Assembly: GCA_013298895.1 (NCBI GenBank)
Contig: JAAFJM010000002.1
Coordinates: 132,427-196,426 of the forward strand
Length of the DNA: 64,000 nt
Source of the DNA: Bacteroidota bacterium
GTDB lineage: Bacteria > Bacteroidota > Bacteroidia > UKL13-3
Direction of reading: 5' to 3'
Shown here: positions 54,090 through 62,929 of the stretch, piece after piece
Position numbering within the stretch: position 1 is the first letter of the stretch
Layout: every line of letters starts with the position of its first letter
Position numbers and translations under genes: made by a program
The notes under the pieces: model-generated
What the model was told of the DNA's origin: nothing
The model's input: the letters and a program-made list of their open reading frames with translations, nothing else
The model's database searches: none

Positions 54090-56054
54090 TTAGTAAATTC
54101 GTTTTAACTTAAACTCTTTTAGTGGAGTAATAACCAATGGTACTTTTTCAATCAATACCGAACTAGTATCTAATCCAAATGCTTTGGCCTCCGATAAACT
54201 TAACCTATCGAGTGTAAAGTACACATCCATAATCCATTGCTCGTATGCCGAAAGTTCGTTTTCGTTTGATAGATGGCGTTGTAAAACTACAAATTTAAAA
54301 TCACCCGTAATGTTTTGTCCTCGTAAAGAAGCATATCGACTGGTAACATCCACCTCGCCATTTAAAACTAACTCTTCTACTACTTTTCTAAAGTAATAAT
54401 TAATTTTTTGCTCTACTCTAAAGCCTAATTTAAACTCTACTTTTATAATATCGTTAGGCACTATATGGTCAACTTTATATTGCATAGTATAAGGTTGATC
54501 ATCTACATGAATATGCACAAACCAGTAAATATCGGCACGTTTTGGCTGTTTTTGTAAAATAGAATACATAATTTTTGATTCTATTTCGTTTTGTAAGTCA
54601 GCACTGGTTAGATAAACCAAATGTGTGGCAAACTTAGAAACCGATTCGTCTTTACTTAATTGCTCTAAAATAGGAATATATGATTTTAACTGAACAAACT
54701 CAGTCAATCTGTTTTTGATTTTACGGCCTTTATACCAAATCCACATAACAAAAATAAACACACTACTAATTACTAAACTTACCCAACCTCCGTGTGTAAA
54801 TTTCAATAAATTAGCAGCTAAAAACGACCCTTCAATGGCTACATAAATTAATAACAATAATGCAATTAGCCATTTATTTACCTTTATATGGCTAAGGTAA
54901 TTAACCAGTAATAAAGTGGTCATTAACATAGCAATGGTAATAGCCAAACCATAAGCGGCTTCCATAGCTCCTGCTTCTTTAAAATACAATACTATTCCAA
55001 TACAGCCAGCCCATAAAATTAAATTTGCACTAGGCACATAAAGCTGACCTTTCATTTCGCTTGGATACTTTAAAGCAACTTTTGGCCAAACATTCAACCT
55101 AATTGCTTCTGAAATTAAAGTAAATGAACCACTGATTAAAGCCTGACTGGCAATAATAGTAGCCATAGTAGCAATGGCAATACCGTATGGTAAAAACTCG
55201 GTCGACATAATGCTATAAAAAGGATTAATAGCAGCTTGAGCTAATGTTTCGCCCTCGTGGCTTAATAAATTTGCACCTTGTCCAAAATAGTTTAATAATA
55301 AGGCTGACTTTACAAAAATCCAACTTACACGAATATTGTTTTTTCCGCAATGTCCTAAGTCAGAATATAAAGCTTCAGCTCCTGTAGTACAAAGAAAAAC
55401 TGCACCTAAAATCCAGAAACCCTCATGGTAATTAACCAACAAATTATAAGCATAATATGGGTTTAAGCAGTTTAATACATCTAAGTGAGAACCAATTTTA
55501 GCAACACCTAAAACAGCTAACATACCAAACCATAAAAACATAATTGGACCAAATGCTTTACCAACTATAGATGTACCAACACGTTGAATTAAAAACAATA
55601 AACTAATAATAGCAATTACTATAGGTACAGTTGGAATTTCAGAAAAATTAATGGTATCTGATTTTAACAATCGCAAACCTTCAATGGCTGATGAAACCGA
55701 AATAGGTGGAGTAATTACCCCATCGGCTAATAAAGCACAACCACCAATAATCGCAGGGAAAATTAAATAGGGCCTTCGCCTACGAACCAAGGCATATAAT
55801 GAAAAAATTCCACCCTCACCGTTATTATCAGCATTTAGTGTAATCAATACATATTTGATGGTAGTTTGTAAGGTTAATGTCCAAACAATACAAGAAAGGC
55901 CGCCATAAATTAATTCTTTCGAAATGATTTTATCGCCTACTATGGCATTTAATACATAAAGTGGTGATGTTCCAATATCGCCAAAAATAATTCCAAGTGT
56001 AACTAAAAGTCCAGCTACTGATAGCTTATTATGATTACTGTGATGCTCTCCCAC
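54090..56054 (-). CDS. kup: KUP family potassium transporter
   Basis: 654 residues with about twelve membrane helices and a cytoplasmic C-terminal domain from about 440. GIIFGDIGTSPLYVLNAI at the start is the KUP signature; GEGGIFSLYALVRRRRP and DGVITPPISVSSAIEGL also match. It imports K+ by proton symport. Monocistronic, with a terminator directly after the stop. Confidence 0.95.
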   Translation of the reverse strand: MGEHHSNHNKLSVAGLLVTLGIIFGDIGTSPLYVLNAIVGDKIISKELIYGGLSCIVWTLTLQTTIKYVLITLNADNNGEGGIFSLYALVRRRRPYLIFPAIIGGCALLADGVITPPISVSSAIEGLRLLKSDTINFSEIPTVPIVIAIISLLFLIQRVGTSIVGKAFGPIMFLWFGMLAVLGVAKIGSHLDVLNCLNPYYAYNLLVNYHEGFWILGAVFLCTTGAEALYSDLGHCGKNNIRVSWIFVKSALLLNYFGQGANLLSHEGETLAQAAINPFYSIMSTEFLPYGIAIATMATIIASQALISGSFTLISEAIRLNVWPKVALKYPSEMKGQLYVPSANLILWAGCIGIVLYFKEAGAMEAAYGLAITIAMLMTTLLLVNYLSHIKVNKWLIALLLLIYVAIEGSFLAANLLKFTHGGWVSLVISSVFIFVMWIWYKGRKIKNRLTEFVQLKSYIPILEQLSKDESVSKFATHLVYLTSADLQNEIESKIMYSILQKQPKRADIYWFVHIHVDDQPYTMQYKVDHIVPNDIIKVEFKLGFRVEQKINYYFRKVVEELVLNGEVDVTSRYASLRGQNITGDFKFVVLQRHLSNENELSAYEQWIMDVYFTLDRLSLSEAKAFGLDTSSVLIEKVPLVITPLKEFKLKRIY

Positions 56055-56219
56055 GTTTCTGTTTTTTTGAAATAAGGTTGCAAATGTATAGGTTCATTTA
56101 TATTCCGCAAATTTTTTATTTAACTATTATTTAGGTGGGTATTAAATAATTAAAAAGAATACTTAGTGGTTTTTGCAAGTAATTATTATTTTGCCAACTT
56201 TAATATACCAAAAACTATT

Positions 56220-56840
56220 TTGATTCAAACTATTTTAAAAGGGTATGGAACAGGACTAATACTTTCGCTATCATTTGGCGCAGGTTTTTTTTCATTACTA
56301 CATACTAGTATTGATAGAGGTTATAAAAAAGGATTATTAATTGCCTTGGGTATGGTTATTAGCGATTTGCTGTTTATTGCCCTCTGCGTATTTGCTGCAA
56401 GTTTCGTGGAAAATCAATTACGCCAGCTCGATTCTGAAATACGTTTGGTAGGTTTTGTGGCATTACTTATATTAGGTATAAGTACTTACCTTAAAAAACC
56501 AAACGATCCAAATGAAATACAACCACCCGCAAGCGGTAATTTTATTTATATAATGAAAGGCATTATGCTCAATAGCATAAACCCCTTAACACTTTTGTTT
56601 TGGTTGGGTTTAGCTGCATTTATTAAAAGTAACCTACCTACCCTATTAGAAGTAGTGGTTTTTTTTAGTGTTACCTTGGGCGCCATGTTTTTTCACCAAT
56701 TTATTATTTGCTATTCGGCTAATAAAGTGAAACACTTATTATCAATTAAAAAACAACAATTACTGAATCATATTATTGGGATTGTGTTTGTAGTAGTGGC
56801 TTTTGTTTTGGTATGGCCAGTGGTGCAAAAAATCATGTAA
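56220..56840 (+). CDS. LysE family translocator
   Basis: About 207 residues with six membrane helices. The family entry pattern is seen as GLILSLSFGAGFF (usually GPxFF), followed by KGLLIALGMVISDLLFI, and LNSINPLTLLFWLG mid-protein. LysE/RhtB proteins export amino acids or related small molecules; the cargo is unknown. The frame opens at a GTG (56166), but the extra 18 residues are polar and not family-like, so I prefer the TTG at 56220, which gives the usual short N-terminus IQTILKG. Confidence 0.82.
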   Translation: MIQTILKGYGTGLILSLSFGAGFFSLLHTSIDRGYKKGLLIALGMVISDLLFIALCVFAASFVENQLRQLDSEIRLVGFVALLILGISTYLKKPNDPNEIQPPASGNFIYIMKGIMLNSINPLTLLFWLGLAAFIKSNLPTLLEVVVFFSVTLGAMFFHQFIICYSANKVKHLLSIKKQQLLNHIIGIVFVVVAFVLVWPVVQKIM

Positions 56841-56845
56841 GTTAT

Positions 56846-56853
56846 TAGGTTTG
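56846..56853 (+). promoter_or_regulatory. Bacteroidota -7 promoter motif of glyA
   Basis: TAGGTTTG fits TAnnTTTG, 37 bases before the glyA ATG and six after the stop of the LysE-like gene. Confidence 0.4.
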
Positions 56854-56890
56854 AAAATATACTTTCGTAAAAATATTATTTAGAAAAACT

Positions 56891-58162
56891 ATGCAAAGAG
56901 ATACCGTTATATTTGATTTAATTAATCAAGAAAAAAGCCGCCAAGAACATGGCATTGAGTTAATTGCCTCTGAAAATTTTACTAGCCCACAAGTAATGGA
57001 AGCTATGGGAAGCGTATTAACCAATAAATATGCTGAAGGCTTACCAGGAAAACGCTATTATGGTGGTTGCGAAATTGTTGACGTAGTTGAAAACTTAGCT
57101 ATTGATAGATTAAAACAAATGTTTGGCGCTACTTGGGCCAATGTTCAACCTCACTCAGGAGCGCAAGCCAATGCAGCAGTAATGTTAGGTTGCTTAAACC
57201 CAGGAGATAAAATTTTAGGATTCGATCTTTCGCACGGTGGACATTTAACGCATGGTTCGCCAGTTAATTTTTCAGGTAAATTATATGTTCCTTCGTTTTA
57301 TGGAGTAGAGCAAGAAACTGGTTTAATTGATTGGAATAAAGTAGAAGCAAAAGCACATGCTGAAAAACCAAAAATGATCATTTGTGGTGCTTCGGCTTAT
57401 AGCCGCGATTGGGATTATGCCCGTTTACGTGCAATTGCAGATAGTGTTGGTGCTATTTTATTAGCCGATATTTCTCACCCAGCTGGTTTAATTGTTGGAA
57501 AATTATTGAACGATCCAATTCAACATTGCCATATTGTTACATCAACTACTCATAAAACTTTACGTGGACCTCGTGGCGGTATTGTGATGATGGGTAATGA
57601 TTTTGAAAATCCATTTGGACAAAAAACACCTAAAGGAGAGTTAAAAATGATGAGTGCTGTTTTGGATGGTGCTGTTTTTCCTGGAACACAAGGTGGACCT
57701 TTAGAGCATGTAATTGCAGCAAAAGCAGTAGCCTTTGGCGAATGTTTGACTGATGATTACAAAACTTATGTAAAACAAGTAGCAGTTAATGCGCAAGCAA
57801 TGGCCAGTGCATTTGTAAGCCGTGGGTATGAAATTATTTCTGGTGGAACCGATAATCACTTGATGTTAATTGATTTGCGTAGCAAAAACTTAACTGGAAA
57901 ATTAGCCGAAGCTGCATTAGGCAAAGCCGATATTACTATTAATAAAAACATGGTTCCTTTCGATGATAAATCGCCATTTGTTACAAGCGGCATGCGCGTA
58001 GGAACTGCTGCCATTACCACTCGTGGTATGATGGAAGCCGATATGGAACAAATAGTTGACTATATTGACACCGCTTTAATGAATAATGAAAACGAAACCA
58101 TGCTTGCCGATATTAGAAAAAATATCAATACTTGGATGGCTAAGTTCCCATTGTACAAATAA
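56891..58162 (+). CDS. glyA: Serine hydroxymethyltransferase
   Basis: 423 residues. [26 protein letters not shown], and the PLP Lys222 in [14 protein letters not shown] are all present. It interconverts serine and glycine with tetrahydrofolate, giving one-carbon units. Single gene with its own terminator. Confidence 0.97.
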   Translation: MQRDTVIFDLINQEKSRQEHGIELIASENFTSPQVMEAMGSVLTNKYAEGLPGKRYYGGCEIVDVVENLAIDRLKQMFGATWANVQPHSGAQANAAVMLGCLNPGDKILGFDLSHGGHLTHGSPVNFSGKLYVPSFYGVEQETGLIDWNKVEAKAHAEKPKMIICGASAYSRDWDYARLRAIADSVGAILLADISHPAGLIVGKLLNDPIQHCHIVTSTTHKTLRGPRGGIVMMGNDFENPFGQKTPKGELKMMSAVLDGAVFPGTQGGPLEHVIAAKAVAFGECLTDDYKTYVKQVAVNAQAMASAFVSRGYEIISGGTDNHLMLIDLRSKNLTGKLAEAALGKADITINKNMVPFDDKSPFVTSGMRVGTAAITTRGMMEADMEQIVDYIDTALMNNENETMLADIRKNINTWMAKFPLYK

Positions 58163-58215
58163 GTTGTATTGTTAAATTGATAGATTGTTGAATTGTTATT
58201 ATAACAACTAAAAAT

Positions 58216-58255
58216 AAAAAATCCCTTTCAAGTAATGTTGAAAGGGATTTTTTTT
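58216..58255 (+). terminator. Intrinsic terminator of glyA (first of a near-identical pair)
   Basis: ATCCCTTTCAA and TTGAAAGGGAT form an eleven-pair stem with a six-base loop and a long T-run. A close copy lies at 58861-58893, after the next gene. Confidence 0.88.
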
Positions 58256-58297
58256 ATTGAATTGATCAAGTTAATATTGTGTTGAAACAATAATCAA

Positions 58298-58837
58298 ATG
58301 AAAAAATTAATATTCTTAGGGTTAATAACAGTAATTTCAATATTTTTTTATGGCTGTTGTGGCGGTTTTGGAGCAAGTGGTATTGACTGCACAAATTATA
58401 ATGCAAGTACTACGATTTTTATTAAAATGAATATGGATTCTTCTAACTTGGGATTTAAAATTATGGAATTGGACTCAACTTATTTAATAAAGTACAAATC
58501 AAGCAAAACTAACCTTTTTGATAAAGTAATTGATACAACATATTTTTATAATAAGAAAAATATCAGATTTATTGATTCTAATTATTTAAAAAACAGTGAG
58601 ATTGGTATACAAATTTACGATGAGTCACAAGAAGGAAAAAGTTTATCAGATTATAGTTATAAGGTGATAAACTCAAATTCTCAAATTATAAATGACATTA
58701 CATTGATACAAATTGAAGCTTTAAACCATGAAAATAAATGCTGTACAGATAAATATAGAACCTCACCTAACATAACTGGTTACAAGCTAAATGGTGTTCA
58801 AAAAACAGACAAAATAATTGTGATTAATAAAAAATAA
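58298..58837 (+). CDS. Lipoprotein of unknown function
   Basis: 179 residues with a lipoprotein signal (LIFLGLITVISIFF) and lipobox FYGC, then a Gly- and Cys-rich stretch (CGGFGASGIDC). The mature body has repeated Asp-Ser-Thr/Asn strand patterns and a second CC pair near residue 148. I do not recognise the family. It lies between two near-identical terminators, which hints that it was inserted or duplicated as a unit. Confidence 0.7.
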   Translation: MKKLIFLGLITVISIFFYGCCGGFGASGIDCTNYNASTTIFIKMNMDSSNLGFKIMELDSTYLIKYKSSKTNLFDKVIDTTYFYNKKNIRFIDSNYLKNSEIGIQIYDESQEGKSLSDYSYKVINSNSQIINDITLIQIEALNHENKCCTDKYRTSPNITGYKLNGVQKTDKIIVINKK

Positions 58838-58860
58838 TTGGTGTTCCTAAACTATTTAAA

Positions 58861-58893
58861 ATCACTTTCATGTAAAATTGAAAGGGATTTTTT
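58861..58893. terminator. Terminator-like hairpin (second of the pair)
   Basis: ATCACTTTCA and TTGAAAGGGAT pair with one mismatch, followed by six T. It matches the hairpin at 58221-58255 in stem, loop length and T-run. It also lies 11 bases from the end of the convergent aspartyl protease gene. Confidence 0.75.
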
Positions 58894-58903
58894 ATATAAG
58901 AAA

Positions 58904-60100
58904 TTATTGTAAATGTGAAGGCTGTTTTAACAAAATAAATTCTTTATCCTTTTTACCAATTAGTAAGGTAACTCTTAATTCATTTTTAGATTGTAATGAC
59001 TTCTTTAAATCACAAAGTTCAACGTTACTTAATTTTCCAATTTCATTATTATCAATTTTCAAAACCTGCTGCCCAATTTTAAATCCGGCTTTTTTAGTTT
59101 CTTTATTTTCCCAAACAAAATTTATTACCAATTGGTTAGAGTCGTTTAAGCCAAATCCAATATCAAAAATATTGGTTAATGTGGTGTCGTAGTTTACAGG
59201 CGTAAATATCATTTTCTTTTCTAAAAAATTATATACAAATACGTTTCTTTTTAACAATGCAGAACCAATAGTTGGTTTACAACTACAAATGGTAGCAGGA
59301 ATATTTGTAATAAATCCCGATTGTGTTTTGAATGAATCTATTTTCGAATTTGATACATATGAATTTTGAATAGAAAATGCGGCAAGTGCATACTGTCCAA
59401 ATCCTACCTTTCTTTTAAGTTTTTTATACTTTTTCGATTTCCATAAAACATCATCATTCGATTGAAAGTAACCAGAAAAGCCTGAGTCAATAAGCGCGTA
59501 AAAAGCTATTTGGTCATAACTTAATTGAACCAATGGAAGACGAGAATCAGTAAATTCAATATTACATTCGGTGCTGTTTATTTCCTTTTTAAATGCTGTT
59601 TTCGAAAATGAAATTGTTTGATTAGTTGGATCTAATTTCCAATTACATAGTTTAATTAAACTTGTTCCAATAACTCCATCAATTTTTACACAACCTAAAT
59701 TTGCCAATCTTTCAGTATTAGCAACTAAGCAAACTATATTATTAAATGAACTTTTACCAATACTAATATTTTTAAAAACTACGTTTGCATTATTTTCTTT
59801 TCCACCGGCATCTTCAATTGGCAAACTACTTTCAATATTGACCTTGCCAGCAATTTCACTAGAGATAAAACATCCTGAGGCACCTGTATCAAATAAAAAT
59901 AGATATTCCTTACCATCAATTATAACTTTTACAAAAGGAATATTATCTCGTTGGTAAATAATTGGAACTGATTCAATACTATCGTTTCCCATTATTAAAA
60001 CACCAGAGTTAAATAATTGCTCCTCATTTTTATTGGGTGTTTGAGCAAAAAGGTTTACACCAAACAATGATAAAAAAAATAACACGCTGCATACTTTCAT
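58904..60100 (-). CDS. Secreted pepsin-like aspartyl protease with PDZ domain
   Basis: 398 residues from the ATG at 60100, which begins a signal peptide (VCSVLFFLSLFGVNLFAQ); an open frame runs 22 codons further but adds nothing family-like. Two half sites are visible: Asp71 in FLFDTGASG and Asp205 in ALIDSGFSG, with DGVIGTSLI between (141-149), so a complete two-lobe aspartyl protease is possible on one chain. The C-terminal about 90 residues form a PDZ domain (AGFKIGQQVLKIDNNEI). Such periplasmic proteases are typical of Bacteroidota. Last of a five-gene run with the efflux genes. Confidence 0.83.
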   Translation of the reverse strand: MKVCSVLFFLSLFGVNLFAQTPNKNEEQLFNSGVLIMGNDSIESVPIIYQRDNIPFVKVIIDGKEYLFLFDTGASGCFISSEIAGKVNIESSLPIEDAGGKENNANVVFKNISIGKSSFNNIVCLVANTERLANLGCVKIDGVIGTSLIKLCNWKLDPTNQTISFSKTAFKKEINSTECNIEFTDSRLPLVQLSYDQIAFYALIDSGFSGYFQSNDDVLWKSKKYKKLKRKVGFGQYALAAFSIQNSYVSNSKIDSFKTQSGFITNIPATICSCKPTIGSALLKRNVFVYNFLEKKMIFTPVNYDTTLTNIFDIGFGLNDSNQLVINFVWENKETKKAGFKIGQQVLKIDNNEIGKLSNVELCDLKKSLQSKNELRVTLLIGKKDKEFILLKQPSHLQ

Positions 60101-60225
60101 AAATAATAGATTTAATAGTTGTTTAACAATAGCTTTCAAGTAAAGTTTTATAAGTGATTGATTCATTGTTTACTTAAAGTAGTATTATAATTCAAGCAAT
60201 TATTGTTCATTTAACCAAATTGGCT

Positions 60226-60900
60226 TTAAAATATTTCTATAAAATACCCAATTTGCAAAAAATCTCTTCCTGTTTCATCATTAATTTTATAGTCGAATTG
60301 GTGTAAATAACCAACTTGCAAAGTGGTTGATTTTGATGGTTTGTAATTAAATGCAACTTGCATTCTGTTTCTTTCAAAATAGGGCTCATTATCGGTAAAG
60401 AAAATTTCGTTGCTTGTACTAACTTTAAAAGGTTTATAGTCATTTTTTTCTTTACCAAATGGGTAAGACAAACCTAATCTATACCTAAACCTATTTCTAT
60501 AACCATTGGAAGTAAACCTTAATTCTGTGCGATATCGTTGCTCAATTTTTAATTTTCCTAACGATTGAAATAAAACAATTTGCGGCCAAATTCTGAATTC
60601 ATTGTTATTTTTTGGAGTTACAAAATCTCCACCTTCCCTATAGGTTTGATAACTTCCTGCACCTAAGGTAAATGTGGCATTACTATAAAACTTATAATTA
60701 AACCCTGCCTTGTATTCGTAATAATTGAAATTATTATAGAATTTTAAGGAACGTAACTGCGATTCGCCAAATAAACTCCATTTGTTGTTTACATTCAATT
60801 TTAAATTGACAATATTCCAACTGCCTAAATCATAATTTTGAGCTATAATTATTGGAGTTGACAAAATGAGTATTAAGGTAACTAGTGAAACTCGTTTCAT
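60226..60900 (-). CDS. DUF2490 outer-membrane-barrel-like protein
   Basis: 224 residues with a signal peptide (VTLILILSTPIIIAQ). LGSWNIVNLKLNVNNKWSLF and the alternating strand pattern through the length match DUF2490, predicted as a small outer-membrane beta-barrel. Ends in a Phe, as barrel proteins often do. 18 bases after the MscS-like gene, 125 before the protease gene. Function unknown. Confidence 0.85.
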   Translation of the reverse strand: MKRVSLVTLILILSTPIIIAQNYDLGSWNIVNLKLNVNNKWSLFGESQLRSLKFYNNFNYYEYKAGFNYKFYSNATFTLGAGSYQTYREGGDFVTPKNNNEFRIWPQIVLFQSLGKLKIEQRYRTELRFTSNGYRNRFRYRLGLSYPFGKEKNDYKPFKVSTSNEIFFTDNEPYFERNRMQVAFNYKPSKSTTLQVGYLHQFDYKINDETGRDFLQIGYFIEIF

Positions 60901-60918
60901 ATTATATTTAAAAACAAC

Positions 60919-61416
60919 TTACTTCTTTTCAATCGTTAAAATTGATTTTTGGAATATATGAGAATTTGGAATAGTAATTAGTTCGCCAGTAGTTGTTTTT
61001 AGATGAACAAAGAAATAAGTAAGGTCAATTACTTCGCCCTCAAACGGGCAATCTTTATCAAGTACTTTAATGGTATCGCCTATTTTTACAGGGTGATTAA
61101 AAAACAACAATAAGCTGGAAGTAATATTTGACAACAATGACCATTGAGCAAAAAAAGCAATACCTAATGCTGTTAAAAGTGTTCCTACAAAAACAGCAAT
61201 TTCGCTTTGTTTTAGCCCCCAAATAGCCGAAAGCAAAATGGTAGCAGTTAAGAAACTTAAAATATGAACCGACTTAATAATCATTTTTCTTCTACCCCTC
61301 TGTAAATGGGTATTCTTAAGTGAATTATTTACAAATGTTGTTGTAATATAATACACCAAAAAGTAGCTGATAATAACTAAACTGCTCTCAATAAGTTGAA
61401 TTTTGAATGGCTCCAT
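60919..61416 (-). CDS. Small mechanosensitive ion channel (MscS domain)
   Basis: 165 residues: about three membrane helices (about 10-28, 47-66, 75-100), then the MscS beta domain (NHPVKIGDTIKVLDKD, FEGEVIDLTYFFVHLKTTTGELITIPNS). The pore-helix segment TALGIAFFAQWSLLSNITSSLLLFF is typical. It lacks the C-terminal alpha/beta vestibule of E. coli MscS (286 residues), so it is a minimal form. Likely opens on osmotic down-shock. Confidence 0.85.
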   Translation of the reverse strand: MEPFKIQLIESSLVIISYFLVYYITTTFVNNSLKNTHLQRGRRKMIIKSVHILSFLTATILLSAIWGLKQSEIAVFVGTLLTALGIAFFAQWSLLSNITSSLLLFFNHPVKIGDTIKVLDKDCPFEGEVIDLTYFFVHLKTTTGELITIPNSHIFQKSILTIEKK

Positions 61417-61457
61417 TGCTTTGTTTAAAATGAATTATTTACAGAAAACAAATTTAA

Positions 61458-62870
61458 TTATTTCCAACCTCCACCCAAAGCTTTGTAAATATTAACACCT
61501 GCTAGTTTCAAATTCTTATTATTTATAATTAACTCCAATTCGGCCTGCAATGAACCTTGTTGAGCAATTAACACCTCTAAATAAGTGGCCTTTCCAACCA
61601 TAAATAATTGATTGGACACTTCAACTGATTGATTCAAAATTTGCGATTTTTGTTTTTTTAAATTATTCATTTCTTTCAAATTTTGAACATTGGAAAGCTC
61701 GTTGGTAACCTCTACAAATCCATTGAGTATTGTTTTTTGATATTCGAAAATGGCATTAAGTTGTGTTGCTTTTGCTGTATTAAAATGCGCCTTTAAGGCA
61801 TTTCTGTTTACCACAGGAGCAACTAAATTTCCAAGCGTATTGTAGGCCAAAGATGCAGGTGCTTGAAATAAATACTGTGGGTCGAATGCTTGAAAACCAA
61901 AGCCTGCCGTAATATTTAAATTTGGATAAAAAGCGGCTTTAGCCGATTTTAAATCAAAATTACTTGCCTGAACCATTAATTCCGATTTACGAATATCAGG
62001 CCTTTTTTTCAATAATTGCGAAGGAATACCTGCATTAAAATCTTGCGCAATTTCGGTAGCCAGCAACTCTTTATTTCTGCTAATTGTTTGAGGAAATCTA
62101 CCAATTAAAAAATTTATTTTATTTTCAAATAATACAATTTGTTGTAACGTTTCTTTTTCTAAAATTTTTGATTGCAACAAATTAGCTGAAAACTGCTGCA
62201 ATGCCAGTTCATTGGCTAATCCAGCTTCCTTTTGGGCATTCACAGTTTGCAGCGCATCTTGCTGTTTTAAAATGGTCTTTTGTACCAAATCCAATTCATT
62301 ATCTAATGCAAGAAGTTCGTAATAAGCGGTAGCAACCTCTGCTATTAAATTTGAAATAATAAAATTGGTTCCTTCAATGGTTGCTAAATAATTGGAAACG
62401 GCCGATTTGCGTTGGTTTCTTAATTTACCCCAAATATCAAGCTCCCAAGAAGCTTGCAAACCAATATTCATATCTGGTAAATCGATGGGAACAATTTGGC
62501 CTGGAGTAATTTGGGTAGAGATATTTCCAGCTCCATCCATAGTATACAAACCAAATTTACGTACTCCACCACCAATATTTAAACCAACTTGAGGTAATAA
62601 AGCGCCTTTAGCTAATTTAACACCCGCACGCGAAATTTCAATTTTTTGAAGTGCCATTTGCAAGTCTAAATTATTGACTAAGGCTGAATCTATAAGTAAC
62701 TCCAATGTAGGGTCTGAAAAATATTTTTTCCAATTAATATTAGCAATATTTAAACTATCGGTTGAAGTATTATAACTTTTGGGTAAAACCTTTTCTTTAA
62801 CAGTGGCAGCCTTGTATTTGGGGGCGCACCCCACAAATACAATTACCACCACATAAATGGCTAACCTCAT
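61458..62870 (-). CDS. Outer-membrane efflux lipoprotein (NodT/OprM-type)
   Basis: 470 residues from the ATG at 62870, which gives a clean lipoprotein signal (LAIYVVVIVFVGC) with lipobox Cys and KYKA after; an upstream ATG at 62909 is less likely. Two OEP repeats with long helices and the NLDLQMALQKIEISRAGVKLAKGALLPQV motif match NodT-type outer membrane factors. It forms the exit duct of an RND pump whose permease lies directly upstream; a periplasmic adaptor gene is expected beyond the window. Confidence 0.9.
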   Translation of the reverse strand: MRLAIYVVVIVFVGCAPKYKAATVKEKVLPKSYNTSTDSLNIANINWKKYFSDPTLELLIDSALVNNLDLQMALQKIEISRAGVKLAKGALLPQVGLNIGGGVRKFGLYTMDGAGNISTQITPGQIVPIDLPDMNIGLQASWELDIWGKLRNQRKSAVSNYLATIEGTNFIISNLIAEVATAYYELLALDNELDLVQKTILKQQDALQTVNAQKEAGLANELALQQFSANLLQSKILEKETLQQIVLFENKINFLIGRFPQTISRNKELLATEIAQDFNAGIPSQLLKKRPDIRKSELMVQASNFDLKSAKAAFYPNLNITAGFGFQAFDPQYLFQAPASLAYNTLGNLVAPVVNRNALKAHFNTAKATQLNAIFEYQKTILNGFVEVTNELSNVQNLKEMNNLKKQKSQILNQSVEVSNQLFMVGKATYLEVLIAQQGSLQAELELIINNKNLKLAGVNIYKALGGGWK

Positions 62871-62929
62871 TTTATTAAATAATAAATATTGCACTCTTTT
62901 CTCTATCATCTTTATGATTGTTTTTTAAA

